DNA from: Candidatus Sumerlaeia bacterium | GTDB lineage: Bacteria > Sumerlaeota > Sumerlaeia > JADFCW01 | DNA length: 60,669 nucleotides | Assembly: GCA_026415575.1 (NCBI GenBank) | Contig: JAOAGV010000013.1 | Span: 1-60,669 of the forward strand | Direction: 5' to 3' | Shown here: positions 8,911 to 16,802 of the stretch, piece after piece | Position numbering within the stretch: position 1 is the first letter of the stretch | Layout: every line of letters begins with the position of its first letter | The notes under the pieces: generated by a model | Seen by the model: only the letters and a program-made list of their open reading frames with translations | Databases searched by the model: none | What the model was told of the DNA's origin: nothing | Made by a program: the position numbers and the translations under genes

Positions 8911-9858
8911 CCGGACATTGTTCTGGAATGCCGGGACATTCACCATTGGTTCGGCAACAAGCGCGTTCTACATGACATCAACCTGCGGATCGTGCGCGGC
9001 GAAATTGTGGGTCTGGTCGGGCCCAGCGGGTGCGGCAAGTCCACGCTCCTGCGCGCTATTGTTGGCACGCATCCACCGCGCAAAGGCGTTGTGCTCGTAA
9101 GGGCCGCCGGTCAAACGTCGGCCTACGCTGTCGAGGGTCCGGGGCCGGACCGCGGGATCGTGTATCAGCGCTATGCGCTGTTTCCATTTCTTACGGCTCT
9201 GGAAAATGTGGCCTTGGGGCCGATGCTTCATCAAACGACGATCCCCTTCCGGCTGTTGCAGTACCCGTCATGGCGGCAGTTGCGCAGGCGGCATCTCGAC
9301 GAAGCCGCGGCCATCCTGGTCAAGCTGAAACTCGGCGACGCCATGCACCAATACCCGCATCAAATGTCGGGCGGCATGTGCCAGCGCGTGGCGATTGCCC
9401 AGACGCTGATTATGAAGCCGGAAATCCTTCTGCTGGACGAGCCGTTCGGCGCCCTCGACGAGGCCACGCGCGAAGAACTTCAACGCACGCTCCTGACGCT
9501 CTATCAGGAAAATTGTGCGGCCAAGGCCGCCGGGTTGCCCCCGCCCGCCGGCACAATCATCATCGTAACCCACGAGTTGACCGAGGCCTTGTATGTCGGC
9601 GACCGCGTTGTCGGCCTTTCGCCCTATTGGGACTGGAAAGCCGAAGGCTTTACGTCCTGTCCGGGCGCGGCCATTGTCTATGACAAAGTGGCGCGGGTGT
9701 ATCAGCCCGACGAGGAGAAAGACTATGACTCATTCGTTCGGCAGCGCGAAGAAATCCGCCGCGTGGTCTTCGATTCAACCTATTTCCCCTCGCGCGTCGA
9801 AAACCTCACGTTTTGGAACGACGTCCGGCAAGGCAAGGGGGAAGGGGTCCTCAAATGA
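8845..9858 (+). CDS. ABC transporter ATP-binding protein, NitT/TauT-like, TTG start
   Basis: The product has about 337 residues from a TTG at 8845, with a GGAGA ribosome site about 10 bases upstream. An upstream frame overlaps the permease and looks spurious. The nucleotide-binding motifs are complete: Walker A GPSGCGKST near 61, signature MSGGMCQR near 174, Walker B ILLLDEPFG near 194 and the H-loop VTHE near 242. A C-terminal extension of about 70 residues follows. The first 22 or so residues (Ser/Pro/Ala-rich) are written by a stretch of the 9-base-period repeat, so the true start may be further in. The stop overlaps the ATG of the next gene (ATGA). Confidence 0.85.
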   Translation: MSTPSLSSLSSAPSADSACPPEPDIVLECRDIHHWFGNKRVLHDINLRIVRGEIVGLVGPSGCGKSTLLRAIVGTHPPRKGVVLVRAAGQTSAYAVEGPGPDRGIVYQRYALFPFLTALENVALGPMLHQTTIPFRLLQYPSWRQLRRRHLDEAAAILVKLKLGDAMHQYPHQMSGGMCQRVAIAQTLIMKPEILLLDEPFGALDEATREELQRTLLTLYQENCAAKAAGLPPPAGTIIIVTHELTEALYVGDRVVGLSPYWDWKAEGFTSCPGAAIVYDKVARVYQPDEEKDYDSFVRQREEIRRVVFDSTYFPSRVENLTFWNDVRQGKGEGVLK

Positions 9859-11678
9859 AACCGCCTGACTATCCCTTTCTGCGCTCGGCCGGGCGAATCC
9901 TCAACGCCGGCCAAGCCCGCACATTGGTGCTTTCGGGCAACATCCATGATCTGTTCGCCCTGCCCCACGACGGCGGCGCCGTCGAGTATGTCCCGCTGAT
10001 CAACCTCCTGACCGCCCAGTGGAACGTGCCCGATCATATCCTTGTGGTCTATGAACTCAACGGGCCGATTCGCTTCCTCCGGCCGGGCGACCGCGACAAG
10101 GTCCGCGACGCCTGGCTGAAGTGGCGAACCGGCCTCGACAGCAATCAACTGGCCGTCGAGGTCATGCTGTCGTCCGGCAAGGTGCAGGCGGAGCTCGAAC
10201 AGATGCGAAAGACCTTCGACGCCAACCTCAGCGATGCCGTCGGCAATCCCACCATGGCCCTCGAACTCCTGCGGCAACTGTGCCTGTGCTCGCGCAGCAC
10301 GCTGGGCGGCAAGCCGATCCTCCGCGAAGACTTGATTGTTATCATCGAGGGCGCCGACCTTCTGATTCCCGAAGGCGAGATTACTCATCTGTCCGATGCC
10401 GACCGCCATCGCATCAGCATCTGTCAGGACTGGTTCTCCGATCCGGGCTTTATGAACGGCGGCGATTGCGTGACGCTCCTTGCAGAATCGCGCAGCCTGA
10501 TCAACCGGCGTGTCGCGCGGCTGCCCCAAATCATCGAAGTTGCCATTCCTGCGCCCGACGCCGCTCAGCGCGAGCAATTCATCCTCTGGTTTGACGAGCG
10601 CCAGCCACCCGACCGCAAACTGCGCCTGTGGGGCTCGGTCGAAGAACTGGCCAAGCTGACGGCCGGTCTGTCCATTCACGCGCTCATGCAACTGCTCAAA
10701 GGCGCGTGCCACGAAGGGCGGACACTCAGCCCGCAGGATGTGGTGGCCAAAGTTGAAGAGTATATTCAAAGCCAGCTGGGCGAAGAAGTCGTTGAGTTCA
10801 AGAAACCCGGCCACACGCTCGATGCCGTGGTGGGGTTCAGCAAGTTGAAGCGCTTTATCCGCACGGAACTGATCCCGAGATTTCGGGCGAGCGGCCCTGA
10901 AGCGCTGCCCGGCGCGGCGGTGTGCGGTCCCATCGGCGGCGGCAAGACGTTTATCTTCGAGGCCATGGCCAGCGAGCTGGACATCGTGGTCCTGACGCTC
11001 AAAAACATCCGCAGCAAATGGTTCGGCGAAACCGATGTCATCTTCGAGCGCCTGCGCCGTGTGCTCGATGCCCTCGCCAAGGTCGTCATCTTTGTGGACG
11101 AGGCCGATACCCAATTCGGTGGCGTCGGGGCCGACACGCACGAAACCGAACGCCGCTTGACGGGCAAAATTCAGGCGATGATGTCCGACCCGCAGTTGCG
11201 CGGCCGCGTGATCTGGCTCCTGATGACCGCCCGCATTCATCTGCTGTCGCCCGACATCCGGCGGCCCGGCCGTGTCGGGGATTTGATTATTCCCGTCCTC
11301 GACCCCGAAGGCTCCGACCGCGAGGCGTTCCTGCGCTGGACGCTGGAAAAAGTTATGGACCGCGAGCCCGCACCGGAGGAGTTGGAAAAACTAAACCGCG
11401 CGACGGAGAGTTACTCGGCCGCCAGCTTCGCCTCGCTGCGCTCCGAGCTTCGCGCCAAAGCCGCCGTCAAGGGCACGCCGTTGGACTTCGCCGAAATCGC
11501 TGCAATCTTCGACGACCACATCGCACCGGCGATCACCGATACGCGCCGCTATCAGACGCTTCAGGCGCTGGTCAACTGCACGCGCCGCAGCCTTCTGCCC
11601 GACCCCGCCGCCGGCCCAAACGAGCGTCGCGCGTGGGAAGCGGAAATCCGCGCGCTCGAGGCCAAGGGCGTGCGCTGA
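9855..11678 (+). CDS. Tandem AAA+ ATPase, Ycf46-like layout
   Basis: The product has 607 residues. The N-terminal half (about 1-310) resembles a degenerate AAA module: the Walker B region is VIIEGADLL and no clean Walker A is seen. The C-terminal half (about 325-560) is a full AAA module with Walker A GPIGGGKT near 358, Walker B VVIFVDEAD near 411 and an arginine-finger region SPDIRRPGR near 465. The layout of an inactive first module and an active second one recalls Ycf46-type AAA proteins. It is translationally coupled to the ABC ATPase (ATG at 9855 in the stop). A soluble AAA+ next to a PspA-like protein suggests remodelling of that polymer, in the way Vps4 or PspF-like proteins act on ESCRT-III or PspA; this is inference. 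Confidence 0.75.
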   Translation: MKPPDYPFLRSAGRILNAGQARTLVLSGNIHDLFALPHDGGAVEYVPLINLLTAQWNVPDHILVVYELNGPIRFLRPGDRDKVRDAWLKWRTGLDSNQLAVEVMLSSGKVQAELEQMRKTFDANLSDAVGNPTMALELLRQLCLCSRSTLGGKPILREDLIVIIEGADLLIPEGEITHLSDADRHRISICQDWFSDPGFMNGGDCVTLLAESRSLINRRVARLPQIIEVAIPAPDAAQREQFILWFDERQPPDRKLRLWGSVEELAKLTAGLSIHALMQLLKGACHEGRTLSPQDVVAKVEEYIQSQLGEEVVEFKKPGHTLDAVVGFSKLKRFIRTELIPRFRASGPEALPGAAVCGPIGGGKTFIFEAMASELDIVVLTLKNIRSKWFGETDVIFERLRRVLDALAKVVIFVDEADTQFGGVGADTHETERRLTGKIQAMMSDPQLRGRVIWLLMTARIHLLSPDIRRPGRVGDLIIPVLDPEGSDREAFLRWTLEKVMDREPAPEELEKLNRATESYSAASFASLRSELRAKAAVKGTPLDFAEIAAIFDDHIAPAITDTRRYQTLQALVNCTRRSLLPDPAAGPNERRAWEAEIRALEAKGVR

Positions 11679-11730
11679 GCGCAGGGGGCACGCGGCGACT
11701 GTTGGGTTTTGAAAACAAACGGAGTTCGAG

Positions 11731-12024
11731 ATGATCCGGTTTCGTCGTATCCGTGTTGTGTTTCTTTCAGCGGCAATTGCGGCAGGGGCCGTTCTGCTCG
11801 TTCCCGTCTTTTGCTGACTGACGCCGGCTGTCCTGCTTGTCGCAGGAATTCACATTGCTCAAATCAGCGCATGGGGACTGGCTGCGGGAATGGTGCTCAT
11901 CGCCGGTGCCGTGGTCTGGAAAATCTGGGCCACGCGCCTTGTCGGGCGAATAGCGCGCCGAATCAAGCAGGCACGCAAACATGCAACCGCCAGTGATCGC
12001 AGCGAAAACCAAACCCGCCCGTGA
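11731..12024 (+). pseudogene. Small two-helix membrane protein gene with an in-frame TGA
   Basis: From ATG 11731 (GGAG 6-9 bases upstream) the frame codes for 28 residues including one hydrophobic helix, then meets TGA at 11815-11817. The same frame stays open for 68 more codons to TGA at 12022. The second part continues in protein-like fashion: a hydrophobic helix (GLAAGMVLIAGAVVW), then an Arg/Lys-rich tail. Together they make a plausible 97-codon membrane protein. The codon before the TGA is Cys. A small stem (11831-11835 with 11843-11847) lies 13 bases after it. The simplest reading is a nonsense mutation or sequencing error; readthrough or selenocysteine is possible but unproven. Confidence 0.5.
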
Positions 12025-12192
12025 GCCGGATCCTCGTTGCGTTGCCAACCTTCCTGAAAAACACGCGCGCTCTCAACAATGGCTTCGAAAAAAGCGTTTG
12101 TCTAATAAGTCCGTCCAGCCCCCGCAAGGGTTGTGCAGCCGGCAAAAGCGGTTCTGTCCGTCTCCATCATCGTGTCCGGCGATCGAGCCATA

Positions 12193-12891
12193 CTACTTTC
12201 GCTTCGTCGCCATCCGTCCCAACGCAAACAACAGCTCGAGCACCAGCAAACCGAACGTATGTTGTCCGCTAATGGTCCCGACATACCGGCAGAACGACTC
12301 CAATACCAGATAGAACAAACCCACGCACACGAGGATCATGGACAGCGGCGGCGAACCTCCGTATTGTTTCAGCAGTTCGATATTGAGGCCGAACGCCGCC
12401 ATCGCGGCGCAAAAACCAATCACCGCACTGCTGATTCTCACCCACCGTATCCCATCGTAGCCGTATTCCTCGCCGAAATAATCTTGCACGCGGGCCGGCA
12501 GCAGGGCGATGAAAAAACTCCACGCGCATACCTGCTGATTCCGCCGCCGTTCCGCTTTCTGTCGCCGTTGCTCCTCCGCCAACGCCTCAAAATACTCCCG
12601 CGACAGCGGGACCTTGCGCCGAACCAACTCTCCCGGCGGCCAGTCAACCAGATCATAACGCCAATACGTTCCCACTGCCTTGCGCGCGGCAATCGCATAC
12701 AAGACCCCGCGATGTTCCAGCGTCGTGGCCACTCGACGGCTTTCCTCCTGCGTCGGATCGGCCGTAAAGAGTGTCCAGTCCGTCTGCTCGTGCGGCGTCC
12801 ATACGCGCGCCCTTATCGGCGAGTCTTCGCCAAACAACTCGATCCGCATGTCTGGAACCGACCGGTCCACTTTCAACGGGCTTGTGTCCAC
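12193..12891 (-). CDS. Hypothetical integral membrane protein
   Basis: The product has 232 residues and starts with GTG, preceded by AAGGAG about 7 bases away. The N-terminal half (1-110) is soluble and charged. The C-terminal half has three or four hydrophobic helices (about 122-135, 148-170, 183-205 and 210-228). No known family is recognised. It begins 16 bases after the stop of the DegT-type gene on the same strand, so the two are likely co-transcribed. Confidence 0.65.
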   Translation of the reverse strand: MDTSPLKVDRSVPDMRIELFGEDSPIRARVWTPHEQTDWTLFTADPTQEESRRVATTLEHRGVLYAIAARKAVGTYWRYDLVDWPPGELVRRKVPLSREYFEALAEEQRRQKAERRRNQQVCAWSFFIALLPARVQDYFGEEYGYDGIRWVRISSAVIGFCAAMAAFGLNIELLKQYGGSPPLSMILVCVGLFYLVLESFCRYVGTISGQHTFGLLVLELLFALGRMATKRK

Positions 12892-12906
12892 TGCCCCACT
12901 CCTTGA

Positions 12907-14274
12907 TCATGCCTTATAGGCCTGCGGAAAAACCTCGCGAATGGCTTTGATGATTCGCGCCACATCCGCGTCCGAATACTTTGGACCCATGCGGACCTGC
13001 ACAAACCGGTCGAAAATGTCGAGCGTCTGGCGGCAGGTCTCCCGCCCGTATCGAATAGCGCGCCCTTCGGGCGACGTGAACGACGGCCAGTCGGGATGCC
13101 GCGTCTGTTTGTTGACCACCGACGGCTCGGTCGGCAGGAGAACCGAGCCCGACAACGTGCCGGCCGGCACGCCCCGCTCGCGCAAGCCCGCAATGCAACG
13201 GTCGCGCCCCGCCCGGTCATTCATCTCCATATACAGCGCATAGCCCAAATCGCCTTCCGGATCGGGCTGCCGGCGAAAGCGAATGTTCGGCAGGTCTTTG
13301 ACGCCGTCGAGAACGGCCAAAAATGCGCGCTTCAGTTCCGCCTTCATGCGGTCGAGCTTGGCCAGTTGCGCCAGAAGCACCGCGCCGGTGAACTCGCTCA
13401 TGCGGAAGTTTTCGCCGGCAAACATGGGCACGCGGCTTTGGCCGGTTCGGTCGGAAAACAACCCGCGAAAAACCCCCATGTCGTGAAACCGCACCGCACG
13501 CTCATAGATCACCGGATCACGGGTGACCAGTGCGCCGCCTTCGCCCGAACTGATCATCTTGTTGAGCTGAAAACTGTAAATGCCCACATCGCCAAGCGAG
13601 CCGAGTTTCTTGCCGCGATAGGTCGCGCCGACCGCTTGCGCTGCATCCTCGATGACGGCAATTTTCCGCGCCCGCGCAATCCGCAGGATTTCGTCCATAT
13701 CGCACGGCCCGCCGAGCAAGTGCACCGCTATCACCGCCCGTGTACGCGGCGTAATCCGCCGCTCAAAATCCGCCGGATCCAGACACAGCGACCGGTCAAT
13801 GTCGGCAAACACCGGCAGCGCACCCGCGTGCACCACGCACGTATAGTCCGACCACCACGTATAGGCCGGCACAATCACCTCGTCGCCCGGACCAATGCCC
13901 AGACCGGCCACGGCGCAGTCGAGTGCCGCCGTGCCTGAGGTCACTCCCAGAGCATACGTGGTCCCCATGTATTTGGCAAACTCGTCCTCGAAGGCTTTTA
14001 CTTTCTGCGGCGTGCGGGGTCCCCAAAATCGAAACGGCGAACCGGTTTCGACCACCTCGCGAACGCCCGTGTTTTCCGCCTCGTCATAGAATTGCGAGGC
14101 GAAATAACCCGGATCAATCCGACCGCCGGTCGCCGCCACCGCCCCGCCGCCGGAAAGTCCCGACGTTGCCGCCACCGCCGCCGCGCCGGTTGAAAATCCC
14201 ACGCTTTGCCGCAAGAACGCCCGCCGCGATACGCCCCGGCTTTCCGCCCATTGTTTTGCCCCTGCATTGCTCAT
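12907..14274 (-). CDS. DegT/DnrJ/EryC1/StrS-family PLP protein with a Tat signal
   Basis: The product has 455 residues. The start at 14274 is chosen because AAGGAGG precedes it and the protein then shows a twin-arginine signal, SRRAFLRQS near 17-25, and an Ala/Gly-rich h-region. The main domain is a type I PLP fold of the DegT family: GVTSGTAALDCA near 130, VIEDAAQAVGA near 205 and the lysine in SFQLNKMISSGEGG near 238, which should bind PLP. Family members usually aminate nucleotide-sugars in the cytoplasm, so an export signal is unusual; some environmental bacteria do carry Tat-tagged versions. It shares an operon with the membrane protein at 12193. The divergent gene at 14468 shares its promoter region. 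Confidence 0.85.
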   Translation of the reverse strand: MSNAGAKQWAESRGVSRRAFLRQSVGFSTGAAAVAATSGLSGGGAVAATGGRIDPGYFASQFYDEAENTGVREVVETGSPFRFWGPRTPQKVKAFEDEFAKYMGTTYALGVTSGTAALDCAVAGLGIGPGDEVIVPAYTWWSDYTCVVHAGALPVFADIDRSLCLDPADFERRITPRTRAVIAVHLLGGPCDMDEILRIARARKIAVIEDAAQAVGATYRGKKLGSLGDVGIYSFQLNKMISSGEGGALVTRDPVIYERAVRFHDMGVFRGLFSDRTGQSRVPMFAGENFRMSEFTGAVLLAQLAKLDRMKAELKRAFLAVLDGVKDLPNIRFRRQPDPEGDLGYALYMEMNDRAGRDRCIAGLRERGVPAGTLSGSVLLPTEPSVVNKQTRHPDWPSFTSPEGRAIRYGRETCRQTLDIFDRFVQVRMGPKYSDADVARIIKAIREVFPQAYKA

Positions 14275-14318
14275 GGCTGGCCTCCTTACCCCCTCCCGCC
14301 CAATCATTCCATTTCCGA

Positions 14319-14340
14319 CTTTTATAGTCCGATATAAAAG
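14319..14340. promoter_or_regulatory. Perfect 8-bp inverted repeat between divergent genes
   Basis: CTTTTATA, a 6-base spacer (GTCCGA) and TATAAAAG form a perfect dyad 45 bases upstream of the DegT-type start and about 128 bases upstream of the Cys-rich gene. Its AT-rich nature and position suggest a dimeric repressor or activator site, possibly overlapping the minus-strand promoter. Confidence 0.45.
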
Positions 14341-14467
14341 CAGAGCATGCCGCAAATCAATCTTTTTGCAAACACTACTGTCGTTTTTTACTTGCAGCGG
14401 CATCTGCTTTTCAGAGTAGCATTGAATCGTAGTTTGAGGGAGGTACTTTTGCAGGAGGTAATTGAAC

Positions 14468-14884
14468 ATGACGAAGAAGGTAACACTCGCACTCGCTGCC
14501 GCCGTTCTTCTGGTCGGCGCTGGACTCTGGGCGGTCACTTCGGCTTCTGGGCCGGTGGCACCTTGCGCAAAGGTCGAGATGGCCGGCTGCCCCGCCGCCG
14601 GTCAGTGCAGCCTTGCCAAAGGGCAGAGTGGTTGCGGACAAGCCGGCTCCGGCTGTGCATGTCAGTGCTGCTCGTGCGAAAATTGCTCGTGCGAGAACTG
14701 CACATGCTCGTGCAACTGCGGCGATTCTTGCAGCTGCGCGAAGCAAGCCTGCGGCTGCTGTAACTGTGCTTGCTGCGGCGATTGCTGCAAGTGTGAACAA
14801 TGCACCTGCGCCTGTTGCCAGAAATGCCCTGCGGCCGGCTGTGAACAATCCGCCTCTGCCGGCTGCGGCGGCTGTGGTCAATAA
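14468..14884 (+). CDS. Exported, extremely cysteine-rich protein (metallothionein-like)
   Basis: The product has 138 residues from ATG 14468, with AGGAGG 9 bases upstream; a TTG at 14462 is too close to the ribosome site. A signal or anchor helix covers about 3-28 (VTLALAAAVLLVGAGLWAV). The mature part holds 34 cysteines (a quarter of the whole protein). Most are in CxC, CC and CxxC patterns in a central block (about 58-118), with few hydrophobic residues. Such spacing is typical of metal-thiolate proteins. No known metallothionein family is recognised, and those are normally cytoplasmic, so an exported version is notable. It may bind copper, zinc or cadmium outside the membrane. Real coding is supported by the ribosome site, the signal and the composition. 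Confidence 0.75.
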   Translation: MTKKVTLALAAAVLLVGAGLWAVTSASGPVAPCAKVEMAGCPAAGQCSLAKGQSGCGQAGSGCACQCCSCENCSCENCTCSCNCGDSCSCAKQACGCCNCACCGDCCKCEQCTCACCQKCPAAGCEQSASAGCGGCGQ

Positions 14885-14933
14885 GCAAATCGCCCGCCTT
14901 GCCTAACGGCAAGGGTAGGCAATGCTCACTGCT

Positions 14934-15004
14934 GCGAGGCCCGCTTTTCGAGTCGCCGTGTCCTTTCTGAAACTTCTGACGGCGGCTCCAAAAACGGGCC
15001 TCGC
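14934..15004. repeat. Long imperfect hairpin: 26-bp arms, 19-base loop
   Basis: The left arm (14934-14959) and right arm (14979-15004) are inverted copies with 23 of 26 positions paired, beginning GCGAGGCCCG and ending CGGGCCTCGC. It lies between the convergent Cys-rich and RraA-like genes. The inner bases contain TTTT but no T-run follows the stem. It could act as a two-way terminator or be a small mobile palindrome (MITE/REP). Confidence 0.65.
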
Positions 15005-15046
15005 GCTATTTTCAGGGATCGGTTCCTGCGTTGTGCGCGGCCGGCC

Positions 15047-15916
15047 TTATTTTACCGACGCATCCTCTTTCAACCCCAGCTTTTGATACAATCCGCGCCG
15101 GCCTTTTTTGTCGCCTTCCAAAACTCCCTGCGCATACTTCGCCACGTCGGCGGCAACGGCGCGCGGCACCACAACCACCCCGTCGCCGTCGGCCACAATC
15201 ACATCGCCCGGCACCACCAGCGCGCCGCCCACGACCACCGGCCGGTTGACCGACTCGATCACATTCCGTCCGGGCCGAATCCCGCGTCCTACCTTGCGGA
15301 AATAAAGCGGGATTTTTTCCGTGATTATTTCATCCGTGTCGCGCGCCGTGGCGTCTGTGACCACACCCACGCAGCCGCGCAATTTCCATCCCATGATATT
15401 GTTCGAGCCAATTGAACCCACGTCGGCGTTCGGTGCCTCGTCTATAACCAGCACCGACCCCTTCCGCAGTAGCGGCACAAACGGCTCCGGCGTCTCCTTC
15501 GCGTAGGTTTCTCTCACCCACTTGTCGTACTCAGCCACGGGCATCTTCCCCGCTGCGCCCTTCTGCGTCGGCACATAGCGCGCCGTCACGGCCACGCCGA
15601 CGATGCGATGCGAGAACTGCTCTGTGTCGCGCCACAACGGGCGAATCTCCGGGTCCATGTTCCCGACATTCTGCAACCCCACCGCGTCCATACCATCGCA
15701 CACGTCGGCCACGCGCAGGTTCTTAAACATCTCGATCAGCTTCAAATCTTCCTCTTCCGAATATACTGGGGTTGGCAGAAAGTTCTTCCCCGCCCGCAAT
15801 GCTTCGACATCGTCGGTCTTGCTTTTCTTCTCCGCCGCACCACACCACGCGGTGCTGGCGCACAGCAAGCCGCCCAGAACTATCGCTCCCGTTGAAAGAA
15901 GTCTTTTGGCTTTCAT
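15047..15916 (-). CDS. Exported RraA-like / HMG-aldolase-family protein
   Basis: The product has 289 residues with a cleavable-looking signal peptide (about 1-27, ending near CGAAE). Residues about 60-280 resemble the RraA/MenG-like family, which includes regulators of RNase E and 4-hydroxy-4-methyl-2-oxoglutarate aldolases. The family hallmark GCVGVVTDATARDTDEI lies near 180, with an Asp/Arg pair expected to bind substrate or metal. A DGDGVVVVPR motif follows near 245. These proteins act in the cytoplasm in model species, so export implies another, probably catabolic, role. An ATTAG/AAAC-rich AT stretch precedes the start. Confidence 0.8.
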   Translation of the reverse strand: MKAKRLLSTGAIVLGGLLCASTAWCGAAEKKSKTDDVEALRAGKNFLPTPVYSEEEDLKLIEMFKNLRVADVCDGMDAVGLQNVGNMDPEIRPLWRDTEQFSHRIVGVAVTARYVPTQKGAAGKMPVAEYDKWVRETYAKETPEPFVPLLRKGSVLVIDEAPNADVGSIGSNNIMGWKLRGCVGVVTDATARDTDEIITEKIPLYFRKVGRGIRPGRNVIESVNRPVVVGGALVVPGDVIVADGDGVVVVPRAVAADVAKYAQGVLEGDKKGRRGLYQKLGLKEDASVK

Positions 15917-16043
15917 CTTTTGTTTTCCTCCCGTTCTTGGTGCACAGCATGGAAAACATTCATGCTGTCAACACGGGGGACGGGTCTGCAGCCCGCCGCC
16001 CACTTACTTCTCCCCACTTGCCTCTAACCTCCTGCCTCTCCCC

Positions 16044-16667
16044 TCATTCCCCCAGAATCTCAATTCCATTGATTTCCGGGTTCTGCGTTTTGGGCGTAAA
16101 GGTGATTTCGATTGTTCCCTCGCCGGCGTCTATGCCCTTGAACTCCTTGACGACGGCCTTTTGTACTGCGCCGGCTTCTTTCACCACGTCGAAATCCGGC
16201 AGCACAACCTTGCCTTGAATCGCCACGTCGAACACGCGCTGGCCCGGCTGGGTCACACCGCTGTAGGTCTCTGCAAAATGGAGCCGCACCGTGTATTTCC
16301 CTTTCGGCACTTCCGCCACAAAGCTTTTCATCATGTAGTGCTCGGTTTGATAAATGCGTGCGTCCGAGGTTCCCGCGATCTTCATCTCCGCGCCGCGATC
16401 CACCGTCCGTCCCTCAACAAAGCCGTAGCCGCCGCCTTTGGCATAGGTTTTTCCGCCCTTCCACACATTACCGGCCTTGTCCGTATAGTCTTCGGTGATT
16501 CCCGCATTCACGCGCAGGGCAAATTTCGCCTTTGCGGTTCCAAACAGCGACGGCGGTGTCCGGTCCTTGTGTGGAATGGTCGGCCCACACGCCGCCAGAT
16601 ACGCGACCATTACCGCTATTGCGGCCATCGCCGTTAGTGCTCCCCTCGCCCGGACGTTATCGTTCAT
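16044..16667 (-). CDS. Malectin-domain lipoprotein
   Basis: The product has 207 residues from 16667 with AGGAGG upstream. A lipoprotein signal ends in a lipobox (VAYLAAC) near residue 27, so it should be anchored in a membrane. The rest matches malectin-type carbohydrate-binding domains: LRVNAG, then a YTD-GNVW block, GGGYGF, and a C-terminal FTPKTQNPEINGIEIL strand. Malectin domains bind oligosaccharides such as diglucose. A role in polysaccharide capture at the cell surface is likely. It is transcribed away from the phage cassette. Confidence 0.82.
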   Translation of the reverse strand: MNDNVRARGALTAMAAIAVMVAYLAACGPTIPHKDRTPPSLFGTAKAKFALRVNAGITEDYTDKAGNVWKGGKTYAKGGGYGFVEGRTVDRGAEMKIAGTSDARIYQTEHYMMKSFVAEVPKGKYTVRLHFAETYSGVTQPGQRVFDVAIQGKVVLPDFDVVKEAGAVQKAVVKEFKGIDAGEGTIEITFTPKTQNPEINGIEILGE

Positions 16668-16772
16668 CGCTACGCCTCCTGTGTGTAGGATTGAAAACTC
16701 AGCCGCGCCGACTTTCCCACCCTGTGCCCCCAGCAATCAAGCCCTTTTGTCAAGCGATTTCACCCGTTGCCC

Positions 16773-16802
16773 CTTATCCATTCCGTCCATTTTGTCCGCC
16801 CC
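16773..16802 (+). repeat. 9-base-period GTCC repeat
   Basis: Units beginning TCC at 16777, 16786 and 16795 (TCCATTCCG, TCCATTTTG, TCCGCC) belong to the dispersed 9-base family. Confidence 0.65.

Noticed and set aside
11731-12024. Genome-wide UGA recoding
   Set aside because: Many other genes in the window end cleanly with TGA at the expected length, so a changed code is not supported.
14275-14538. N-terminal extension of the DegT-type gene to 14538
   Set aside because: It would overlap the divergent Cys-rich gene, and the Tat signal with AAGGAGG begins at 14274.
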